The position numbers were made by a program, and so were the translations under genes. A DNA stretch of 64,000 bases from Cohnella rhizosphaerae. GTDB lineage: Bacteria > Bacillota > Bacilli > Paenibacillales > Paenibacillaceae. Numbering within the stretch: position 1 is the stretch's first letter; each line of letters opens with the position of its first letter. A model generated the notes under the pieces. That model was not told the DNA's origin. It searched no databases and saw only the letters and a list, made by a program, of their open reading frames with translations. Positions 56,676 to 64,000 of the stretch are shown one piece after another. The stretch covers positions 372,001 to 436,000 of the forward strand of contig NZ_JAPDIA010000008.1 in NCBI RefSeq assembly GCF_029525575.1, read 5' to 3'.

Positions 56676-57859
56676 GTGGGCATCGATGAACAACGATTGC
56701 ATTCGCTGCATGGGCAAGCCGTCGAATGGCGCAGGCATCTGCACATGCATCCCGAACTGTCGTTCAAGGAAACGAATACCGCGGCGATGATCGCCGAACT
56801 GCTGGAATCGTGGGGGGCTTGAGGTCAGGCGCGGCGTGTCGGGGACCGGGGTCGTCGCGAAGCTGAAGGGCGCGCTGCCCGGCAGAACCGTCGCCCTGCG
56901 CGCCGACATCGATGCGCTGCCGATCCAGGACGCCAAGGACGTCCCGTACGCGTCGCAGGTGCCGGGAGTCATGCATGCCTGCGGGCACGACGGACACACG
57001 GCGCAGCTGCTCGCGGCGGCCAAGCATTATGCGGAACATCAAAAGGAAACGGCGGGAACGCGCGTCTTCTTGTTTCAGCCCGGCGAGGAAGTGCTGCCCG
57101 GGGGGCGCGATCGGCATGATCGCGGACGGCGCGCTGGATGGCGTGGACGTCGTATACGGCATCCATCTATGGACGCCGCTGCCCGTCGGCACGGTCGCGA
57201 CCCGGCCCGGCCCGCTGATGGCCGAGCCGGACGAGTTCGAGATCGAGATCCGCGGCCGCGGGGGGCACGGCGGATTGCCCCACGAAGCGAAGGATGCCCT
57301 GGTGGCGGGCGCGCATCTCGTCGTCGCCCTGCAGACCGTCGTCTCGCGCAGCGTCGATCCGCTCGAGGCGGCCGTGCTGTCGATCGGCCAATTCAAGGCC
57401 GGCACCGCGCGCAACGTCATCGCGGACAGCTGCAAGCTGAGCGGCACGGTGCGGAGCTTCGATCCACGGGTGCGAGAGCTCGTGCGCAGCCGGATGGACG
57501 ACATCATCCGTCATGTCTGCGCGATGCACGGCGTCGATTATACGTTCGAATTTTACGAAGGCTATCCGCCCGTCGTCAACGACCCGCGCGAAGCGGCGCG
57601 CGTCCTGCGCGTCGCCGCAAAGGCGCATGGCGAAGGCGAGGTGCGCGAGTGCGAACGCATCATGGCCGGCGAAGACTTTTCCTATTATTTGAAGGAAAGG
57701 CCGGGCTGCTTTTTCTTCGTCGGCGCCGGCCGCGCCGACGGTTCGTCCGCGCCGCATCACCATCCGGGCTTCGATATCGACGAGCGCGCGCTGCGGCATG
57801 CGATCAAGCTGCTGATCGCGGTGGCGGACGACGCGGCGGCGGAGGCGACGCAAGCGTAG
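56676..57859 (+). CDS. M20 family amidohydrolase (two apparent frameshifts)
   Basis: The 393-aa hydrolase starts at GTG 56676 with GAGGAGG 8 nt upstream; ATG 56646 is an alternative. The metal-site motifs of the HipO/AmhX group are present: ALRADIDALPI, MHACGHDGHTAQ, QPGEEVLPGG (Glu pair), GIHLW, and HHHPGFDIDERAL. One extra G in 56813-56818 stops the frame after ELLESWG, and one in 57100-57105 shifts it at VLPGG. N-acyl or indole-acetyl amino acids are usual substrates of the group; none is proven here. Confidence 0.9.
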
Positions 57860-58428
57860 TTTGCAGGGTGGCGAAAGGGCGCCAAGGCGCCGTCTTCGCA
57901 GTCTTGTAAGACAAATGCGAAATCTCTTTGAAACGGGCAGGCCGCTCTTTTTCGCGCGATGCGAAAAGGGGCGGCTTGTTTGCTGCCGGCGAACGGAGGC
58001 GCTACAAAAGTAAGGTTATTAAGTTAGGTGCGAAAACGAGAGAGGCAGTAAGGGCTCCGCGTGCCGCTAAGTTGCTCGGGCTGGCGAATGGCCGGGGCGA
58101 TAACGGCATCGCATGCCGCTAATTTGCTCGGGTTAGCGAAAGGCGGGGCGATAACGGCATCCGGTGCCGATAAGCGGTACGGGCGGCCGGCTGCCGGAGA
58201 CGATAACGGTATTGTGTGCCGCTATGCTACTTCGTAGGGGCGCGTATTCCCACGAGTTTGTTTGTTATTTGTACTTCGTAGAAATGAGCGGTCTATCTCT
58301 TTCTTCGGTATACGGCTCTTGTGTTCGATCTCATTTTGCTCATCGCATTAATGAGTCTGCTGTATGGGGTGGCGCTTATAAAAGCGAAGATCGGGGCATC
58401 CTTGGTATAAAAAGGAGGCGACCGACCT
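57860..58428. other. Gene-free region with tandem repeats
   Basis: These 569 bp hold no supportable gene. The middle carries roughly 52-bp tandem repeats (58047-58240). The right-hand 190 bp are AT-richer and contain the helicase promoter region and AAGGAGG just before its ATG. Confidence 0.6.
58047..58240. repeat. Tandem roughly 52-bp hairpin repeats, four degenerate units
   Basis: Units begin at about 58047, 58099, 58150 and 58202. Each has the pattern GATAACGGCATC..ATGCCGCTAA, TTGCTCGGG.., GCGAAAGGCGGGGC. The first half forms a small hairpin (ACGGCAT..ATGCCG). Identity falls from units 1-2 to units 3-4. There are no unique spacers, so this is not a CRISPR array. Confidence 0.7.
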
Positions 58429-60266
58429 ATGACGCTCTCTCGCAAGACGGCAGCTCCGATCATCGCCCGGTCGGACGGCACGCTGCTGCTGGACGAACGG
58501 CTGCCGGGATTCGTCGAAGCGCAGGCGCTGCTTCGCGCGATCGCGGAGCTTCAGAAGCGCCCCGGCCACCTGCATACGTATCTCATAACGCCGATCACCG
58601 TCTGGAACGCGGCTGCTTCGGGCTGGACCGCCGCCCGCGCCCTGACAAGCCTGCGCACCTTGTCCAGATACGGGGTGCCCGCGGCGCTCGAGCGGGATCT
58701 CGCGGCGCAGTTCACCCGCTACGGGCAGCTGAGGCTTGGCGTGCATGACGGAGAGCTCCGCCTGCATGCAAAGGAGCCGGCGCTGCTTGCGGCCGTCGCC
58801 GAAATCAAGTCGGTGTCCGGCTGGCTGCTTCCGTCCGCGGAGGGCCATTACGCGGCCGTGCGCTCCGATGCCAGGGGCTGGCTCAAGCGCGAGCTGGCGC
58901 TCGCCGGGTACCCGGTCATCGACGAGGCCGGCTACCGCAGCGGCGAGCCGCTGCCCGTGTCGCTGCGCGGCAGCGGCGCGGCGGCCGGGCTGCGAGACTA
59001 TCAGCAGGCGGCCTTGGATGCGCTGCTCGGCGACGGGCAAGGCGCGGCCGGCAACGCAGGCCAGGCATCTGCCGGCGATGCCGGCGCCGCTGCGGCTGGC
59101 GGCGATGCCCCCGCAGGCGATGCCCCCGCAGGCGCTGCCGTCGTCGGCGCGTCCTCCCAGGCCGTCGCGGGCGGCAGCGGCGTCGTCGTGCTGCCCTGCG
59201 GCGCCGGCAAGACGTGGGTGGGCATCGGCGCGCTCGCGCGCCTCGGCTGCGAGACGTTGATCCTGACGCCGAACACGGTGTCGGTCACTCAGTGGATGCG
59301 CGAGCTGCGACGGGCGACGACGCTCGGGGACGACCAGATCGGCGCCTATACCGGAGACCGCAAGGAAGTACGTCCCGTGACGGTGGCCACTTACCAGGTG
59401 CTGACCGCCCGAGGCGGCGAGCGCGGAAGCAACGCGCACTGGCAGCTGTTCCAAGACCGCAACTGGGGGGCTCATCATCTACGACGAGGTGCATCTGCTG
59501 CCGGCGCCCGTCTTTCGTCTGACCGCCGAGCTGCAGGCGACGCGCCGGCTTGGGCTGACGGCTACGCTCGTGCGCGAGGACGGCCGGGAGGGCGACGTCT
59601 TCGCGCTGGTCGGCCCGAAGGCATACGAGGCGCCGTGGAAAAGCCTGGAGGAGGCCGGCTGGATCGCGGAAGCCGCCTGCAGCGAGGTGCGCGTGCCGCT
59701 TGAGCCCGGCTGCGCCGAACGATATGCGGCAGCTCCGGCGCGCCTCCGCAGCCGGATCGCGGGCGAAAACCCGCGCAAGGCCGACGTCGTACGCGCGCTG
59801 CTGGCGCGTCACGAGGGCGAGCAGGCGCTCGTGATCGGTCAATATCTCGACCAGCTTCGCCGCGTGTCCAGGGAGCTGGGGCTGCCGCTCGTGACTGGCG
59901 ACATGCCGCACGGCGAACGGCAAGCGCTGTTTGACCGCTTCAATCGCGGCGAGCTGCGCGCGCTGGCGCTGTCCAAGGTCGCGAACTTCGCGGTCGATCT
60001 GCCGGATGCCGCGGTGGCGGTCCAAATCTCCGGCAGCTTCGGGTCCAGGCAGGAGGAGGCCCAGCGCCTCGGGCGTATTCTTCGCCCCAAGGCGAACGGG
60101 GGGAGGCGCCGCGTTCTACTCGCTGGTCAGCGAGCATACGGACGAGGTCGAATACGCGCGCCGCAGGCAGCGGTTTCTCGTGCAGCAAGGATACCGCTAC
60201 GAGGTGCGGCGCTGGGCGGAAGACGGGAGCGCGGCCGGGCGGCCGGCCGCTGAACGCGCGCGATGA
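58429..60266 (+). CDS. XPB-like DEAD/DEAH superfamily 2 DNA helicase (two apparent frameshifts)
   Basis: The 611-aa helicase starts at ATG 58429. An N-terminal damage-recognition-like region (about 1-190) precedes a low-complexity Ala/Gly/Pro insert (about 205-250), encoded partly by an exact 15-bp tandem duplication. Then follow the SF2 motifs: Walker A PCGAGKTWVG (Lys261), DEVH at 352-355, LGLTATLVREDG (motif III) and QRLGRILRPK (motif VI). Extra G in 59465-59470 and in 60098-60103 break the frame; corrected, the C-terminus ends RRWAEDGSAAGRPA. It overlaps the next gene by ATGA, so both are co-translated. By family it is an XPB-type nucleotide-excision or repair helicase. Confidence 0.88.
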
Positions 60267-62143
60267 ACACGCGGGAGATCGTCTGCGAGCTGCCCGAAGA
60301 CGCGCTAAGCTGGTTGCGGGAAGGTCCCTGGACGGCCGGACGGCTGGCGGAGGGCGGCAGCCTCGCGGATGCGCTGGCGGATCCGTCCCGCGCGGCCGAA
60401 TGGGCCGAGCAGGCGCCGCCGCTCGCGCGGGATACGCTCGCGCTGATCGTCAAGCGCTTCGGTCCCGCGCCGTTCGCGGAGGCGAAGCTCGCGCCTGAAG
60501 GCGGCAGGCCGCCGTTCGGCTGGACGGGGGGCCGAGCTGCGGCTTGCCGTCCAGCTGCTGCGGCGCGACGGCATATTGTTCGCGATCGACCGGCCATGGG
60601 GCGACCGGCTGCTGCTCGTGCCGTCGGACATGTGCGCCGTATGGCGCAGACTGCTGCTTCCGCTGCGCGCCGAACCGCTCCCCGAGGCGACGTGGACGGA
60701 CGGATGCGGCGCCGCCGCATCGCCCTTGTCCCACGAGCTGATCGCCGCATGGTCCGTCATTCGAAGATCGGGTCTGCAGCTGACGGCCAAGGGGGGCGCC
60801 GCGAAAGCAGGACGCGGCCCGGCTCGCGGCCGCGATGCGCCTCGCTTCCGAAGACATCCCGCCGCAGAACGTATCGGAAGCCTGGGAGGCGCTGCCCGCC
60901 TCCGCCGTATTCGCGCTCCGTTTGGGCCGCGCCGTCGGCATGCTGAGACGGCGCGGCCAGGCGGTCGCCGCGGAGCCGAACGAGGGTGCGAAGGCATGGC
61001 TGGCGCTCCCGGCCGCCGAAGCGGAGCTTCGGCTGCTCGGGCTTGCGACGGACTGCCTGCTCGGGGCGGACGAGCCAGGCGCATGGCTGGCCGCGGAATC
61101 GCTGCGCGATCTGGCGCCGATGCGCTGGCACTTGGAGGCGGATGTGATTAAGGCGCTGCCCACGCAGGAAGCGGCCGGGGCGGCGGCAGCTTGGATCCGT
61201 TTCCTGCGTGCGGCCGGCTGGATGGAGACGGCGAGCTGCGAAGAAGGCGCCGCGCTCCGGTGGACCATCGAGCCGTATCCCGGGCGGCCGGCGGCACCCG
61301 GGGACGGTTACGACCGTTACGAGCTCATGCCCGATCTCGAAGCGATCGTGCCGCCGGAGGCGCCGCCCGGCGCAAGGTGGGAGCTCGAACTGCTGGCGCG
61401 CCGCCTGTCCGAGGACGTGGTGGCCGTGTATCGGATCGACGCGGACGCTTGCCGCCGGGCGCTTGCGGGCGGGACGGGCTACGCGCAGGCGCGCGCGATG
61501 CTCGAGCGCGGCTCGGGCGCGCCGCTGCCGGACGCGGTGGACATCGCGCTGCGCGACTGGTTTGTTGCCGCGCAGGCGCCTCCGGCAGGACGGCGTGATT
61601 CGCAGCGCGACGCGGCGCTCCCGCCGGAGGGGGGCGTCTCCTGACGCGGTCGCCGGCGGGCCGCATGCCGGCGACCGCGTCGGCGAGCGCCCCGAGGCGG
61701 CGTCTGACGACGATTTCCTCGGGGATGCCGCCGTGGCAGGCCTTGAACGCGAAGCGTCCCAGTCGCGCGCCTGGGACGCAAAACCGCCCGTCCTCTCGCT
61801 CAAGCTTTATCCCGGCGCCGAACGCGTGCCGTCCGGCTGGCTCCGGCAGCCGGCGGCCTATCACGTTTCCACGCGCAAAGAGATCGTGGAACGGGCGATC
61901 GCCTGGCGTGCCGGATTGCGGCTCAGCAGGAAGAGCGGATGGATCGATTTCGCGCCGGAACGCGTCATGCCTGCCGACACGGGCGGCTGGCGCGTCTGGG
62001 GCAGGCCGTTCGTCCGGGAGGCCGTCAGCTGCAGACCGGCGCTCGCCGAGCATCCGGTCGCGCTCGAAGCCGCGGAGATCGGCGCGCTCATGATTTTGCT
62101 TCCCGAAGCGGCGCGCATCGACGCTTCACGGCCGATCACTTGA
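60263..62143 (+). CDS. Helicase partner with XPB/Ssl2 N-terminal-like domain (three apparent frameshifts)
   Basis: The 625-aa protein after correction contains in its second half the domain that eukaryotic XPB carries at its N-terminus (YDRYELMPDLEAIVPPEAPP; ARRLSEDVVAVYRIDADACR; SGAPLPDAVDIALRDWF). The first 250 residues are a helical region (DGILFAIDRPWGDRLLLVPS). Extra G in 60526-60531, 60791-60796 and 61629-61634 shift the frame. Its start overlaps the helicase stop (ATGA). The pairing suggests that the helicase motor and its XPB-N module are separate proteins acting together on DNA. The C-terminus (about 500-625) is of unknown type. Confidence 0.82.
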
Positions 62144-62212
62144 CCCCACGCCGCGAATATGTGATATGATAGACCATGTATCCCAAGCGCATGAGGGGAA
62201 GGTGGTTCAATC

Positions 62213-62707
62213 TTGACCATGGTTAAATCCCTCCCTGCGGCGGAGGCGTCCGTCGGATATTCGCCGGATCCCGCGGTTGACCTGACGGCGATCGCGGCAC
62301 GCGCCTTCGAGCTGGGAGATTTGATAAAGCACTCCGCTCTGACGGAGGATTACGTATACTGGAAGCGTTCCGTGGCGGGCAGCGGCGAAGCGCAGGTACG
62401 CATACGCGAGTTTCTAAAGGCCAAGGACAAGTTCAGCGAGTGCGAGCGCTTCGGCCGCTTTCATCCGGATTACAACGAGGCGCTGGACAAACTGTACGAA
62501 GCCGAGGCGAAGCTCGAGGAGATCGAGGCGGTTCGCCGCTTCAAGGAAGCGGAGCGCGCGGTCGACCTGCTGCTTCACGAAGTGTCGCTGCTGATCGCGC
62601 ATTCGGTGTCCGAGACGATCAAGGTGCCGGACAACGATCCGAATCCCAAGGCATCGGGCTGCGGCAGCGGCGGCAGCTGCTCCTGCGGCAGCGGGGGCTG
62701 CGGATAA
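62213..62707 (+). CDS. ylbF: YlbF/YmcA family protein (RicF) with Cys-rich tail
   Basis: The protein starts at TTG 62213 (AGGTGG 7 nt upstream) or ATG 62219. It has the Com_YlbF helical domain (AARAFELGDLIKHSALTEDY; RIREFLKAKDKFSECERFGR; NEALDKLYEAEAKLEEIE). The C-terminus is a Gly/Cys cluster (ASGCGSGGSCSCGSGGCG) with four cysteines. In B. subtilis YlbF, YmcA and YaaT form the Ric complex that binds [4Fe-4S] clusters and guides RNase Y; the tail may supply ligands. ylbG follows. Confidence 0.92.
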   Translation: MTMVKSLPAAEASVGYSPDPAVDLTAIAARAFELGDLIKHSALTEDYVYWKRSVAGSGEAQVRIREFLKAKDKFSECERFGRFHPDYNEALDKLYEAEAKLEEIEAVRRFKEAERAVDLLLHEVSLLIAHSVSETIKVPDNDPNPKASGCGSGGSCSCGSGGCG

Positions 62708-62750
62708 TCACGACGCCGGCTTCGGCCGGCTTGCGGAACGGAGGAGCGAC

Positions 62751-63014
62751 ATGTTCGCCGAACGGATCGGCTACATCGTATGGTTCAGCGATTGGAAGGC
62801 GGCGCGCGCGCTGGACAAGTACGGGAGCCTGCATTATATGTCACGGAAGATGAATTACGCCGTCCTTTACATGGACGCGGATACCTCGGAGGACACGGTC
62901 CGCAACATGCAGCGGCTGCCCTACGTCCGCAAGATCGAGCGATCCTTCCGTGGCGAGATCAAGACCGAGTACGAGAGCAACGTGCCGGACAAGACCCGGT
63001 TTTACGGGCTCTAA
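62751..63014 (+). CDS. ylbG: YlbG family protein (DUF2129)
   Basis: The 87-aa protein starts at ATG 62751 with CGGAGG upstream. Signature residues are ERIGYIVWFSDWKAARALDK and SRKMNYAVLYMDAD followed by RLPYVRKIERS. It follows ylbF by 43 bp, the same order as in B. subtilis. The function is not established. Confidence 0.94.
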   Translation: MFAERIGYIVWFSDWKAARALDKYGSLHYMSRKMNYAVLYMDADTSEDTVRNMQRLPYVRKIERSFRGEIKTEYESNVPDKTRFYGL

Positions 63015-63032
63015 GCGAGTGGCAAGCGATTG

Positions 63033-63069
63033 GAGCGCCGCGCCGGCGACGGGGCGGCGCTCTTTTTTT
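63033..63069 (+). terminator. Terminator of ylbF-ylbG
   Basis: GAGCGCCGC / GCGGCGCTC is followed by T7. Confidence 0.85.
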
Positions 63070-63237
63070 ATATTCGTCGTTTTGGGAGCGCGAACATAAA
63101 ATAATTGTAAAGTATGGAATCTATTTTTTTTTAATGTTGAATGTACGGGAATAATTGCGATAGAATGTATATATATGCCTAGCATCTTTTACCCTTTATA
63201 GGTCTTTTGGCTCATGCGATCGAGGGAGGGAAGTCCC

Positions 63238-63675
63238 GTGAAAGACAAGCAAACGGAGCGTTGGAGCACGTACGAGCCTTTTTTCGTTGAGCTTGGGGAT
63301 AAGAAAGTCGCGGACATCATCATTACGAATCATGCTCGCGTTCGTTGGACCGACCGCGTCGAATCCGAAAAAACGGGATTTTCCGATATCGCCGAGTTTT
63401 TGTGGCAGTGTCTGAAAGAAGGCCGCGTCGTATCTTACTATCGCAACGAAGAGGATGTCTACACGATCGACGACGACCTCGTGTTCGTGGCGGAGTTCGC
63501 CGTCTCTGACAAGGAAGTGGATCTGATCGGCAATCCGCTCCACAAGATGATCGTCGTGACCTTCCTCGGCCGAATGTCGGAGACGATGGAGCTGCGCGAT
63601 CTGAAGACGTACTATTCCTGGCTGCGGCATTCGCGTCGCATGACGCTGATCAAGAACAACCGCAAGCGTCGCTAA
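63238..63675 (+). CDS. Hypothetical protein, 145 aa
   Basis: The protein starts at GTG 63238, with GAGGGAGGG about 7 nt upstream. It has an alpha/beta pattern (KVADIIITNHARVRWTDRVE; RVVSYYRNEEDVYTIDDDLV; FVAEFAV) and a basic C-terminus (RHSRRMTLIKNNRKRR). There is no signal or membrane segment. I recognise no family with confidence. A terminator follows at 63689. Confidence 0.7.
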   Translation: MKDKQTERWSTYEPFFVELGDKKVADIIITNHARVRWTDRVESEKTGFSDIAEFLWQCLKEGRVVSYYRNEEDVYTIDDDLVFVAEFAVSDKEVDLIGNPLHKMIVVTFLGRMSETMELRDLKTYYSWLRHSRRMTLIKNNRKRR

Positions 63676-63688
63676 ACCTATTCATATT

Positions 63689-63717
63689 AAAGCATGCCGC
63701 GCGGCATGCTTTTTTTT
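63689..63717 (+). terminator. Terminator
   Basis: AGCATGCCGC / GCGGCATGCT is followed by T7. Confidence 0.85.
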
Positions 63718-63811
63718 GCATCGAAAATGCCGCTGGCCGAAGACGCGAAGATCACGGCGTCCGATTGTGTTATAATGCTTTAAAATGTCCGGAAGGCAGG
63801 AATACGATCCT

Positions 63812-64000
63812 ATGGCGCTGAACGTGCATCAACTCCACACCTTTTACGCCGTGGCGGAAAGGGGGAGCTTTTCCGCAGCCGCCCAGACGCTGCATATGAC
63901 GCAGCCCGCGGTGACGATGCAGATTCAAGCGCTAGAGGAGCGGTTCGGGGCGAAGCTGTTCCAGCGGTCCGCGAAGAAGCTGGAGCTGACCGATGCGGGA
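63812..64000 (+). CDS. LysR-family transcriptional regulator (5' part only)
   Basis: The first 63 codons are present; the window ends inside the gene. The N-terminal winged HTH reads LHTFYAVAERGSFSAAAQTL, then HMTQPAVTMQIQALEERFGA. ATG 63812 is preceded by AAGGCAGG; ATG 63785 is also in frame. A TATAAT at 63771-63776 may be its -10. Target unknown. Confidence 0.9.
   Translation, partial: MALNVHQLHTFYAVAERGSFSAAAQTLHMTQPAVTMQIQALEERFGAKLFQRSAKKLELTDAG

Noticed and set aside
57928-58122. 64-codon frame in the repeat region
   Set aside because: It runs into the tandem repeats, has no ribosome site and shows no domain.
58047-58240. CRISPR array
   Set aside because: The units are contiguous tandem repeats with decaying identity and no unique spacers, and no cas gene is near.
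2500-62143. Programmed ribosomal or transcriptional frameshifting as a shared regulatory system
   Set aside because: The sites lack a common slippery context or stimulatory structure, occur in unrelated genes, sometimes two or three per gene, and one is outside any run. The pattern fits base-calling error better.

Overview
The window looks like chromosome of a high-GC member of the Bacillales, most likely Paenibacillaceae (Cohnella/Paenibacillus type). The support is a set of Bacillus-type housekeeping genes (ccpA, acuA/acuC/acsA, ylbF/ylbG, ylaN, ytxJ, yktB, yugN, rpsD, speA), YesM/YesN-style two-component genes beside an LplB/YtcP/LipO-type sugar ABC transporter, frequent GTG and TTG starts behind strong GGAGG sites, and no mobile element. 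No phage, IS element or CRISPR array was seen.

Layout. 1-9.7 kb is a carbohydrate cluster: a secreted beta-helix protein (cut by the window start) diverges from two permeases, a solute-binding lipoprotein and a sensor kinase, with the YesN-type regulator converging on the kinase. 9.8-17.2 kb holds small stress, envelope and hypothetical genes, a D-amino-acid aminotransferase, uracil-DNA glycosylase, an SLH protein and two identical tRNA-Val(GAC) genes. 17.3-29.9 kb carries speA, an MFS exporter, a SwrC-like RND pump, yktB, a GDSL hydrolase, 6-phosphogluconate dehydrogenase, a rhodanese, an AroA-family enzyme and a CoA-binding protein. 30-42 kb is rich in carbon control: a nagE-like PTS permease coupled to ptsI, ytxJ, ccpA, mtnN and acuC-acuA divergent from acsA. 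41.4-56.5 kb is mostly envelope and signalling: a class A PBP with fibronectin domains, nfeD-flotillin, rpsD, a GAF/GGDEF cyclase, an M29 aminopeptidase, an HPr-like protein, DedA, ylaN, a Ca2+/H+ antiporter, Asp23 and FtsW/SpoVE. 56.6-64 kb has an M20 amidohydrolase, an array of roughly 52-bp repeats, an XPB-like helicase coupled to a separate XPB-N-terminal-like protein, ylbF-ylbG, a hypothetical protein and the start of a LysR regulator.

The dominant feature of the sequence itself is that 15 genes are interrupted or mis-terminated by single extra bases. I located 25 such sites. All are +1, and 24 of them lie in homopolymer runs of 6-10 bases. Removing one base at each site restores full-length proteins of normal family size. 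I read this as homopolymer over-calling in the assembly rather than gene decay, so I annotate these loci as whole genes and give each site.

The most interesting biology is the split XPB system (helicase plus XPB-N-like partner in one translationally coupled operon), an HPr-like protein that lacks the phosphorylatable histidine but keeps the regulatory serine region, an AroA with altered residues in the PEP/glyphosate loop, intergenic repeat clusters near 47.1 and 58.1 kb, and a perfect 20-bp palindrome in front of the RND pump.
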